Source: Streptomyces anulatus
Lineage (GTDB): Bacteria > Actinomycetota > Actinomycetes > Streptomycetales > Streptomycetaceae
Direction: 5' to 3'
DNA: 64,000 bases
Assembly (NCBI RefSeq): GCF_014650675.1
Contig: NZ_BMVK01000020.1
Coordinates: 108,435 to 172,434, forward strand
Position numbers and translations under genes: made by a program. Positions 32,122 to 39,888 of this stretch are shown here, piece after piece. The notes under the pieces were generated by a model. It did not search any database. It was given only the letters and a program-made list of their open reading frames with translations, and was not told the DNA's origin. Numbering within the stretch: the first letter of the stretch is position 1; each line of letters opens with the position of its first letter.

Positions 32122-33309
32122 GTGGAACGCCGCACGATCGAACCGCGCCCCGGCTGGCAGGAGACCGTCGAGGCACAGGGCGTCGTCTACCCGCTCACCC
32201 GCTACCCGGACGACTCGCTGCGTCCGTACTGGGACGAGAGCGCCTACTACGTCTTCTCGCTGCCCGAGGTCGAGGCGCTGGAGGAGGTCGTCGAGGAACT
32301 GCACACGATGTGCCTGGCCGCCGCCGCGCACATTGTCGAGCGCGACCGCTTCGCCGACCTCGGCATCACCGACCCCCGCCTCGCCGCACTGGTCGCCGAG
32401 TCCTGGCGCCGCCGTTCCGAACTGCCCTCCGTGTACGGGCGGTTCGACCTGCGCTACGACGGGAGCGGCCCGGCGAAGATGCTGGAGTACAACGCCGACA
32501 CCCCGACCTCGCTGGTGGAGGCCGCGAGCGCGCAGTGGTTCTGGATGGAGGACCGGTTCCCCGGGGCCGACCAGTGGAACTCCCTGCACGAGCGGCTGGT
32601 CGGCGCCTGGAAGCGGCAGGCGCCCCTGCTGCCGCCCGGGCCGCTGCACTTCGTCCACTCCGACGGCGACGAGCTGGGCGAGGACCTGATGACGGTCGCG
32701 TATCTGCGCGAGACCGCCCAGCAGGCCGGACTCGCCACCGAGGCGCTGTCCGTCGAGGAGATCGGCTGGGACCGGCTGTCGGGCCGGTTCGTCGACGACC
32801 GGCTGCGGTTCATCCGCAGCTGCTTCAAGCTCTACCCCTGGGAGTGGCTGGCCACGGACCGCTTCGGCCCGCAGGTACTGGACACCCTCGACAACGGCGG
32901 CGGCAGCGGCACCACGTGCTGGATCGAGCCCGCCTGGAAGATGCTCCTCTCCAACAAGGCGCTGCTCGCGATCCTCTGGGAGCTGTACCCCGGCCACCCC
33001 AACCTGCTCCCCGCCCATCTCGACGGACCGCGCGAGCTGGCCGGACCCGGCGGGGCCGGATACGTGTCCAAGCCGCTGCTGGGCCGCGAGGGCGCGGGCG
33101 TCGAGCTGCACGGCCCCGGCTCGCCGCCCGTGGAGCGCGACGAGCCGTGCTGCTACCAGGAGATGGCCCCGCTGCCCGACTTCGACGGCAACCGGGTGGT
33201 GCTCGGCGCGTGGGTCGTCGAGGACGAGGCGGCGGGGCTCGGCATCCGGGAGTCGGCGGGGCCGGTCACGGACGAGTACGCCCGCTTCCTGCCCCACGTC
33301 ATCCTCTGA
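32122..33309 (+). CDS. Glutathionylspermidine synthase-like ATP-grasp protein (YgiC-like)
   Basis: A 395-residue member of the glutathionylspermidine synthase preATP-grasp/ATP-grasp family, expected to form an amide bond at the cost of ATP. Visible signatures include YGRFDLRYDG, AKMLEYNADTPTSLVEAA (peptide and Mg sites), HSDGDELGEDLMT, WIEPAWKMLLSNKALL and YVSKPLLGREGAGVEL. Streptomyces uses mycothiol rather than glutathione, so the true substrate is probably another amine or peptide. GTG 32122 follows the lipoprotein stop by five bases with no separate SD, suggesting coupling. It converges on rocD after 30 bp. Confidence 0.85.
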   Translation: MERRTIEPRPGWQETVEAQGVVYPLTRYPDDSLRPYWDESAYYVFSLPEVEALEEVVEELHTMCLAAAAHIVERDRFADLGITDPRLAALVAESWRRRSELPSVYGRFDLRYDGSGPAKMLEYNADTPTSLVEAASAQWFWMEDRFPGADQWNSLHERLVGAWKRQAPLLPPGPLHFVHSDGDELGEDLMTVAYLRETAQQAGLATEALSVEEIGWDRLSGRFVDDRLRFIRSCFKLYPWEWLATDRFGPQVLDTLDNGGGSGTTCWIEPAWKMLLSNKALLAILWELYPGHPNLLPAHLDGPRELAGPGGAGYVSKPLLGREGAGVELHGPGSPPVERDEPCCYQEMAPLPDFDGNRVVLGAWVVEDEAAGLGIRESAGPVTDEYARFLPHVIL

Positions 33310-33339
33310 ACCCTCCGGCTCTACGGGTACGGGACCGGC

Positions 33340-34545
33340 TCAGGCGCTCAGCACCGCCCGCAGCCGGTCCAGGCCCCAGTCCAGGTCCTCCTTGCTGATC
33401 ACCAGCGGCGGGGCGATCCGGATCGTGGACCCGTGGGTGTCCTTCACCAGCACCCCCAGCTCCATGAGCTTCTCGGAGATCTCCCGGCCGGTGCCCAGCG
33501 CCGGAGCGATGTCGACGCCCGCCCACAGCCCCCGGCCGCGCACCGACTCCACCGCACCGCCGCCCGTCAACAGGCCCAGCTCCCGGTGCAGATGGTCGCC
33601 CAGCTCGGCCGCCCGCTGCTGGTACTCGCCGGTCCGCAGCATCGCGATCACCTCCAGCGCCACCGCGCAGGCCAGCGGGTTCCCGCCGAACGTGGAGCCG
33701 TGCTCGCCGGGCCGGAACACGCCGAGCACGTCCGCCGACGACACCACCGCGGAGACCGGCACCACCCCGCCGCCCAGCGCCTTGCCGAGCACGTACATGT
33801 CCGGCACCACGCCCTCGTGGTCCAGCGCGAACGTCTTCCCGGTCCGGCCGAGGCCCGACTGGATCTCGTCGGCGATGAACAGGACGTTCCGCTCGCGGGT
33901 CAGCTCCCGTACGCCGGGGAGATAGCCGGCCGGCGGCACCAGCACCCCGGCCTCGCCCTGGATCGGCTCGATCAGCACCGCCACGGTGTTCTCGGTCATC
34001 GCCTCCCGCATCGCGGTGAGATCCCCGTACGGCACGATCTCGAAGCCGGGGGTGTACGGGCCGAAGTCGGCCCGCGCCTCCGGGTCGGTGGAGAAGCTGA
34101 CGATCGTGGTCGTACGGCCGTGGAAGTTGTCCGAGGCCACGATGATCTTCGCCATGCCGTCCGGCACGCCCTTGACCCGGTAGCCCCACTTGCGGGCGGT
34201 CTTCACCGCGGTCTCCACGGCCTCCGCGCCGGTGTTCATCGGCAGCACCGTCTCCATGCCGCACAGCGCCGCCAGGTCCGTACAGAAGTCGGCGAACCGG
34301 TCGTGGTGGAAGGCCCGGGACGTCAGCGTCACCCGGTCCAGCTGGGCCTTGGCCGCGTCGATGAGCCGACGGTTGCCGTGGCCGAAATTGAGCGCCGAAT
34401 ACCCGGCGAGCAGATCGAGGTACCGGCGGCCCTCGACATCGGTCATCCAGGCGCCCTCGGCCGAGGCCACGACGACCGGCAACGGGTGGTAGTTGTGCGC
34501 GCTGTGCGCCTCGGCGGAGGCGATGGCAGTTTCCGTGGTCGACAC
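33340..34545 (-). CDS. rocD: Ornithine aminotransferase
   Basis: A 401-residue PLP enzyme converting ornithine and 2-oxoglutarate to glutamate semialdehyde and glutamate. The fold-type I class III features are all present: NYHPLPVVVASAEGAWM, GYSALNFGHG, MNTGAEAVETAVK, FHGRTTT, LIEPIQGEAGV, ADEIQSGLGRTG and PLP-binding Lys255 in YVLGKALGGG. GSTFGGNPLA follows. GTG 34545 has CGGAGA upstream; the frame extends further without a better start. It is divergent from trpS. It probably serves arginine/ornithine breakdown or proline supply. Confidence 0.93.
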   Translation of the reverse strand: MSTTETAIASAEAHSAHNYHPLPVVVASAEGAWMTDVEGRRYLDLLAGYSALNFGHGNRRLIDAAKAQLDRVTLTSRAFHHDRFADFCTDLAALCGMETVLPMNTGAEAVETAVKTARKWGYRVKGVPDGMAKIIVASDNFHGRTTTIVSFSTDPEARADFGPYTPGFEIVPYGDLTAMREAMTENTVAVLIEPIQGEAGVLVPPAGYLPGVRELTRERNVLFIADEIQSGLGRTGKTFALDHEGVVPDMYVLGKALGGGVVPVSAVVSSADVLGVFRPGEHGSTFGGNPLACAVALEVIAMLRTGEYQQRAAELGDHLHRELGLLTGGGAVESVRGRGLWAGVDIAPALGTGREISEKLMELGVLVKDTHGSTIRIAPPLVISKEDLDWGLDRLRAVLSA

Positions 34546-34781
34546 GGGATCTCCGTTCGTCGTGCGGCGTGGGCGGGGGTGGTGCCCACTTTGTATCGTC
34601 GGTCGGAACCCGCGCCGGGAAACCTCCATCGCCCGGCGCGCCCGCCGTCGCACGCCGGGCGGCCGAAATGTGCGGTTCGTCTCAGGCGTGCGCTCCCGTG
34701 CTCCGGGCTCCTGCGGGTACGCGCCCTCTCCGCCCCGCACCGGCTGCCGGAGATCGCCCCCGTACCTGAGACAATGGGGCC

Positions 34782-35849
34782 ATGGCCTCTGATCGCCCCT
34801 CGCTCCCCACCGACCAGCCGCAGACGGGCCGCACCGGTGCGGCCGTCCGTCCGCGCGTGCTCTCCGGGATCCAGCCCACCGCAGGCTCGTTCCACCTCGG
34901 CAACTACCTGGGCGCGGTGCGCCAGTGGGTGGCGCTGCAGGAGGCCCACGACGCCTTCTACATGGTCGTGGACCTGCACGCGATCACGATCCCGCAGGAC
35001 CCCGCCGAGCTGCGGGCCAACACCCGGCTCGCCGTGGCGCAGCTGCTGGCGGCCGGTGTGGACCCGGAGCGCTGCACGCTCTTCGTCCAGAGCCATGTGC
35101 CCGAGCACGCCCAGCTCGGCTGGGTGATGAACTGCCTCACCGGCTTCGGCGAGGCCTCCCGGATGACGCAGTTCAAGGACAAGTCCGCCAAGCAGGGCGC
35201 CGACCGGGCCACCGTCGGCCTCTTCACCTACCCGGTGCTCCAGGTCGCGGACATCCTGCTCTACCAGGCGAACCAGGTCCCGGTGGGCGAGGACCAGCGC
35301 CAGCACATCGAGCTGACCCGCGACCTCGCCGAGCGGTTCAACGGCCGGTACGGCCAGACGTTCACCGTCCCCGCGCCGTACATCCTCAAGGAGACGGCGA
35401 AGATCTTCGACCTCCAGGACCCGGCGGTCAAGATGAGCAAGTCGGCCTCCACGCCGAAGGGCCTCATCAACCTGCTCGACGACCCGAAGGTCACGGCGAA
35501 GAAGGTGAAGAGCGCGGTCACCGACACCGACACGGTGATCCGGTTCGACGCCGAGAAGAAGCCGGGCGTCAGCAACCTCCTCACGATCCTCTCCACCCTC
35601 TCCGGCAGCTCCGTCGAGGACCTGGAACGTAGTTACGAGGGCAAGGGCTACGGTGCGCTGAAGACCGATCTGGCCGAGGCCATGGTGGAATTCGTCACTC
35701 CTTTCCGGGCTCGCACCCAGCAGTATCTGGACGACCCGGAGACGCTGGATGCCATCCTGGCCAAGGGAGCGGAGAAGGCCAGGGCCGTCGCCGCGGAGAC
35801 CCTGGCGCAGACGTACGACCGGATGGGACTCCTGCCCGCCAAGCACTGA
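34782..35849 (+). CDS. trpS: Tryptophanyl-tRNA synthetase
   Basis: A 355-residue class I synthetase charging tRNA-Trp. The N-terminal binding segment SGIQPTAGSFHLGNYLGA contains the HIGH-type motif (FHLGN) and the second signature KMSKS is at 217-221. A 20-residue hydrophilic extension precedes it. SGIQP keeps the Gln that, as I recall, marks indolmycin-sensitive enzymes; the resistant second TrpRS of some Streptomyces has His there. The ATG at 34782 has no strong SD. It is divergent from rocD across 236 bp. Confidence 0.96.
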   Translation: MASDRPSLPTDQPQTGRTGAAVRPRVLSGIQPTAGSFHLGNYLGAVRQWVALQEAHDAFYMVVDLHAITIPQDPAELRANTRLAVAQLLAAGVDPERCTLFVQSHVPEHAQLGWVMNCLTGFGEASRMTQFKDKSAKQGADRATVGLFTYPVLQVADILLYQANQVPVGEDQRQHIELTRDLAERFNGRYGQTFTVPAPYILKETAKIFDLQDPAVKMSKSASTPKGLINLLDDPKVTAKKVKSAVTDTDTVIRFDAEKKPGVSNLLTILSTLSGSSVEDLERSYEGKGYGALKTDLAEAMVEFVTPFRARTQQYLDDPETLDAILAKGAEKARAVAAETLAQTYDRMGLLPAKH

Positions 35850-35973
35850 GTCCAAGGACCCTGGCGAGATCATGGCCGGAGGGGTCACACTTGCGGCGAC
35901 GGAACGTGTGGGCCGGAAACCTGGCCCACGCGGCATGACCGGAAATCGACTATCGACGGTGGAGGAGAACGAC

Positions 35974-36573
35974 GTGGGGACCGTAACGCTCGGCGTTTCG
36001 ATCGCGGTCCCGGAGCCCTACGGCAGCCTGCTCCAGGATCGCCGCGCGAGCTTCGGGGACCCTGCCGCCTTCGGCATTCCCACCCACGTCACCCTGCTCC
36101 CGCCGACCGAGGCGGAGTCGGCCGACCTGCCGGCGATCGAGGCGCACCTCGACAGGATCGCCACGGCCGGCCGGCCGTTCCCGATGCGGCTGTCCGGCAC
36201 CGGCACCTTCCGCCCGCTGTCGCCGGTCGTCTTCGTCCAGGTCGCCGCGGGCGCCTCGGCCTGTGCCTGGCTCCAGAAGCGGGTACGGGACGCCTCCGGC
36301 CCCCTGGTGCGCGAGCTCCAGTTCCCGTACCACCCGCACGTCACCGTGGCCCACGGCATCGCCGAGGAGGCCATGGACCGGGCCTACGAGGAGCTCGCCG
36401 ACTACGAGGCCGCCTGGACCTGCGGATCCTTCTCGCTGTACGAGCAGGGCCCGGACGCCGTCTGGCGCAAGATCAGGGACTTCCCGTTCGGCGGGGGCGG
36501 CGGGGCGCCCGCGGTCCCCGCCCAGGGCGGCTACACGATCGACGAGCCGTCGGCCCCGTCGCTACGGCCCTGA
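35974..36573 (+). CDS. 2H phosphoesterase / 2'-5' RNA ligase family protein
   Basis: A 199-residue protein of the 2H superfamily with its two required motifs, H38-V-T40 (IPTHVTLLPP) and H122-V-T124 (HPHVTVAHG). The family includes RNA ligase/cyclic phosphodiesterase enzymes acting on 2',3'-cyclic ends; the native substrate is not known. A Gly-rich C-terminal tail of 30 residues follows the fold. GTG 35974 has an excellent SD (GGAGGAG); an ATG at 35872 in frame would add a 34-residue extension but has a weaker context. It sits 124 bp after trpS on the same strand, an RNA-related pairing. Confidence 0.9.
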   Translation: MGTVTLGVSIAVPEPYGSLLQDRRASFGDPAAFGIPTHVTLLPPTEAESADLPAIEAHLDRIATAGRPFPMRLSGTGTFRPLSPVVFVQVAAGASACAWLQKRVRDASGPLVRELQFPYHPHVTVAHGIAEEAMDRAYEELADYEAAWTCGSFSLYEQGPDAVWRKIRDFPFGGGGGAPAVPAQGGYTIDEPSAPSLRP

Positions 36574-36592
36574 GCACCCGGGGCCGCAGGCC

Positions 36593-37348
36593 CTAGACCG
36601 GCAGCCGGCGGAACAGCGGGCGCGGGACGTGCCGCAGCGCCGCCATCACCACCCGGAGCGAACCGGGCACCCACACCGTCTCCGAGCGCCGCCGCAGCCC
36701 CGTGACGATCGCCGCCGCGACCTCCTCCGGGCCGGTCGCGAGCGGCTGCTCCGGCCGCCCCGCCGTGGCCCGGGTCCGGACGAAGCCGGGGCGGACGACC
36801 ATCACCTGCACCCCGGTCCCCTGGAGCGCGTCGCCGAGCCCCTGCGCGAACGCGTCGAGGCCCGCCTTGCTGGAGCCGTAGATGAAGTCCGCGCGCCGGG
36901 CGCGCTCCCCGGCCACCGAGGACAGCACCACCAGCGAACCGTGCCCCTGCGCCTGAAGTGCGCCGGCGCACACCAGCCCGGCGGAGACCGCCCCCGTGTA
37001 GTTGGTCTGGGCGACCCGGACGGCGGCCATCGGCTCCTCCTCGTCCCGCGCCTGATCGCCGAGGACCCCGAACGCCATCAGCACCACGTCGATGTCGCCC
37101 TCCGCGAAGACCTTGCCGAGGACGACCTCGTGGGAGGCGGAGTCCAGCGCGTCGAAGTCGACGGTCCGCACGTCCGCCCCCCGGCCGCGCAGCTCGGCGG
37201 CGGCCGACTCCAGGGCGGGGGAGGGGCGCCCGGCCAGCCAGACCCGGCGGGTGCGCAGGGCGATCAGCCGGCGGGCGGTGGCCAGGGCGATCTCGGAGGT
37301 GCCGCCGAGGACGAGCAGGGACTGCGGGGCGCCGAAGGCATCCTTCAC
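36593..37348 (-). CDS. DprE2-like decaprenylphosphoryl-2-keto-erythro-pentose reductase
   Basis: A 251-residue short-chain dehydrogenase matching DprE2 of mycobacteria in length and sequence. The NAD(P) loop is VLGGTSEIALA (13-23), Asp-Phe-Asp at 64-66, the catalytic Ser143/144 (LSSVAGERAR) and Y157-x-x-x-K161 (YGSSK). In mycobacteria it reduces decaprenylphosphoryl-2-keto-ribose to decaprenylphosphoryl-arabinose. GTG 37348 has GGAGA upstream. It follows the DprE1-like gene after 58 bp, so both steps of the epimerisation are encoded together. Confidence 0.85.
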   Translation of the reverse strand: MKDAFGAPQSLLVLGGTSEIALATARRLIALRTRRVWLAGRPSPALESAAAELRGRGADVRTVDFDALDSASHEVVLGKVFAEGDIDVVLMAFGVLGDQARDEEEPMAAVRVAQTNYTGAVSAGLVCAGALQAQGHGSLVVLSSVAGERARRADFIYGSSKAGLDAFAQGLGDALQGTGVQVMVVRPGFVRTRATAGRPEQPLATGPEEVAAAIVTGLRRRSETVWVPGSLRVVMAALRHVPRPLFRRLPV

Positions 37349-37406
37349 GTAAATCTCCTGGTCAGATGGAGTGGGGGTGGAGGGTGGAGGAGGGAGAGGG
37401 GGAGGT

Positions 37407-38768
37407 CTACAGCCCGAGCCGGCGCGACAGGTCGGAGCGGAACGCCTCCGTCGGGTCCAGCCGCGCCCGCAGCTCCTGGAAGCCCGCAAGACCCGGGTAC
37501 ATCGCGGCCGCCGCCTCCGGCCGCATCCGGGAGTCCTTCGCCAGGCAGACCCGGCCCCCGGCGGCGGCCACCTCCTCGTCCACGTCGTCAAGGAAGCGGG
37601 CCAGCCCGGGCAGCGCGGCGGGCAGATCCAGGGCCAGCGACCAGCCGGGCGCGGCGAACGACAGCCCTCCGGGGTCCGCCGCCCCGAACCGTTGGAGCAC
37701 GGCCCGCACGGCGGGGCCCCGGCGTCCCGCGATCCGCCGCACGACCCGGTGCAGGGTCTCCTCCTGGCCGTATCCGACGGTGAACCGGTACCGCACCAGA
37801 CCGCCCCGGCCGTACAGCAGGTTCGCGTCCGGGTAGGCGTCCGCGGCGTGGAAGAAGGCGCCGACCGGCCGGAGCTCACCGGTCCGCGCGCGGGGTGCGC
37901 CGCGGTAGCGGACCTCGTTGTACAGGGCGGCCGGTGCCGGGCCGAACAGCCCGCCGGGCACCGGTGGGCAGCCGGGGAGCCGGAACCGTCCCCGGGCCCC
38001 TCCGGAACGCGGGGAGAGCAGAGTGCGCCCCGCGTGCGCCGGGCGCATGTCAGGGGTCGCGTGCTCCCCCCGGGTGAGGATCCCGCGTCCGGTCGCCCGG
38101 CCCCGGGCCGTCAGGTCGATCCAGGCGGAGGCGTACGGCAGCCGGTCGCCGCCCGCGGTGAAGCGGGCCAGCAGATCGTCCAGGTCCTCGGCGCGCTCGG
38201 TGGAGACGGACATCAGTGCCGTCGGCACGCGCCGGAGGCGCAGGGTGGCGCCCAGGATCACCCCGGTCAGCCCCAGGCCCCCGGCGGTGGCGTCGAAGAG
38301 GGCGGTACCCGGCAGCACCGTACGCACCTCGCCGTCGGCGGTGAGCAGTTCCAGGGCGCTCACATGCCGGGCGAACGAGCCCGAGCGGCGGTGGTCGAGG
38401 CCGGGCAGATCGGAGGCGATCGCCCCGCCGACCGTCACCCTGCCGGTCCCGGGCACGACCGGCGGGAGCCAGCCGAGCGGCAGCAGGACCCGCAGCAGCC
38501 GCTCCAGGCTCACCCCCGCGTCGCAGTGCAGCGCGCCGCTGGCGTCGACACCGCCGATCCGGGCCAGGCCGGTCAGGTCGAGCACCGAGCCGCCGGCGTT
38601 CTGCGCCGCGTCCCCGGGCGACCGCCCCAGCCCGCGCGCGATGACGCCCCGGGGCCCGCGCCCCCGGACGGCGGCGGCAGCCTCCTCGTGGGTGCGGGGG
38701 CGGAACCGCACGGCGGTCGTCGGGGCGGTGCGGCCCCAGCCGCTCAAGGACACCGTGTCGACGGACAT
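37407..38768 (-). CDS. DprE1-like FAD-dependent oxidoreductase
   Basis: A 453-residue VAO-type flavoprotein resembling DprE1, which oxidises decaprenylphosphoryl-ribose. The FAD domain has ARGLGRSPGDAAQN and VTVGGAIASDLPGLDHR (compare the mycobacterial GGAIACDIHGKNHH), and the C-terminal cap has FAAPGWSLALDLP, CLAKDSR (with the conserved Lys), MYPGL and LDPTEAF. Aligning GWSLALDLP to the mycobacterial GWNICVDFP places Ala379 at the Cys387 position hit by benzothiazinones. ATG 38768 has no clear SD. The gene is upstream of the DprE2-like gene and divergent from the BrkB gene. Confidence 0.85.
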   Translation of the reverse strand: MSVDTVSLSGWGRTAPTTAVRFRPRTHEEAAAAVRGRGPRGVIARGLGRSPGDAAQNAGGSVLDLTGLARIGGVDASGALHCDAGVSLERLLRVLLPLGWLPPVVPGTGRVTVGGAIASDLPGLDHRRSGSFARHVSALELLTADGEVRTVLPGTALFDATAGGLGLTGVILGATLRLRRVPTALMSVSTERAEDLDDLLARFTAGGDRLPYASAWIDLTARGRATGRGILTRGEHATPDMRPAHAGRTLLSPRSGGARGRFRLPGCPPVPGGLFGPAPAALYNEVRYRGAPRARTGELRPVGAFFHAADAYPDANLLYGRGGLVRYRFTVGYGQEETLHRVVRRIAGRRGPAVRAVLQRFGAADPGGLSFAAPGWSLALDLPAALPGLARFLDDVDEEVAAAGGRVCLAKDSRMRPEAAAAMYPGLAGFQELRARLDPTEAFRSDLSRRLGL

Positions 38769-38940
38769 GAGGGTGACCGTATCGTCCGGGAAATCCCCTT
38801 CGCGGCATTGGTGAATTCGCTCACCGGAACGGGTGATGGAGCGAGTGTCAGCGGAGCGTGGCGGAGTTCCGCCGGACGTGTCCGGGAGAGTCCGGGGCGG
38901 GCCGTCGATGTTCCGGGCCCAGGAGGGTACGCGTGACGTC

Positions 38941-39888
38941 ATGGACTGGCTGAAGAAACTCCCGGTGATCGGGCCCCTGGTCGCCCGGCTGATGGAGACG
39001 CACGCGTGGCGTTCCTACGAGCGGCTGGACCGGGTCCACTGGGCCAGGCTCGCGGCGGCGATCACCTTCATCAGCTTCCTGGCCCTCTTCCCGCTGATCG
39101 CGGTCGGCGCCGCCGTCGCCGCCGCCCTGCTGAGCGACGAGCAGGTCGACACCATCAAGGACAAGCTCGCCGACCAGGTGCCGGGCATCTCCGACCAGCT
39201 GGGCATCGACGGGCTGATCGCCAACGCGGGCACGGTCGGCCTGGTGGCCGGTGCGCTGCTGCTGTTCACGGGTGTCGGCTGGGTCGGCTCGATGCGGGAG
39301 TGTCTGCGCGCCGTCTGGGAACTGGACGACGTCCAGCAGGCCAATCCCGTCGTCGCCAAGGTGAAGGACGCCGTGCTGCTGGTCGGCCTCGGCGGCGCGG
39401 CGCTCGCCACCCTGGCGGTCTCCACCATCGGCTCGACGGCGGTCGGCCGGACCGCCGACCTGATCGGCATCCCCGAGGACGGGGCCGGCGGCATCCTGCT
39501 GCGGGTGGCCGCCCTGGCGGTCGCGGTCGTCGCCGACTTCCTGCTGCTCCTCTATCTGCTGACACTGCTGCCCGGCGTGGAGCCGCCCCGGCGGCGGCTG
39601 GTGGTCGCGGCCCTGCTCGGGGCGGTCGGCTTCGAACTGCTCAAGCTGCTGCTCGGCAGCTATATGCGGGAGGTCGCGGGCAAGAGCATGTACGGCGCGT
39701 TCGGCGTGCCGATCGCGCTGCTCCTGTGGATCAACTTCACCGCGAAGCTGCTGCTGTTCTGCGCCGCCTGGACGGCGACCGGCAGCAAGGACGAGGAGGT
39801 CCGCGAGGGCGGCGAACAGGACCCCGGCGCGGACGGGACCGGCCCGGACGGAGCCGCCACGGAGCGTGGCGGCTCCACCCGCGTCTAG
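38941..39888 (+). CDS. YihY/BrkB family inner-membrane protein
   Basis: A 315-residue YihY family membrane protein with about six helices. The family start is visible as AWRSYERLDRVHWARLAAAITFISFLALFPL, quoted here in pieces: helix one is ITFISFLALFPLIAVGAAVA, and later features are RECLRAVWELDD and GAFGVPIALLLWINF. The tail is Glu/Asp/Gly-rich. Function is unknown; despite older names it is not an RNase. ATG 38941 has AGGAGGG 13 bases upstream; ATG 38908 in frame is an alternative. Its TAG stop overlaps the convergent D,D-carboxypeptidase stop within one CTAG. Confidence 0.88.
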   Translation: MDWLKKLPVIGPLVARLMETHAWRSYERLDRVHWARLAAAITFISFLALFPLIAVGAAVAAALLSDEQVDTIKDKLADQVPGISDQLGIDGLIANAGTVGLVAGALLLFTGVGWVGSMRECLRAVWELDDVQQANPVVAKVKDAVLLVGLGGAALATLAVSTIGSTAVGRTADLIGIPEDGAGGILLRVAALAVAVVADFLLLLYLLTLLPGVEPPRRRLVVAALLGAVGFELLKLLLGSYMREVAGKSMYGAFGVPIALLLWINFTAKLLLFCAAWTATGSKDEEVREGGEQDPGADGTGPDGAATERGGSTRV

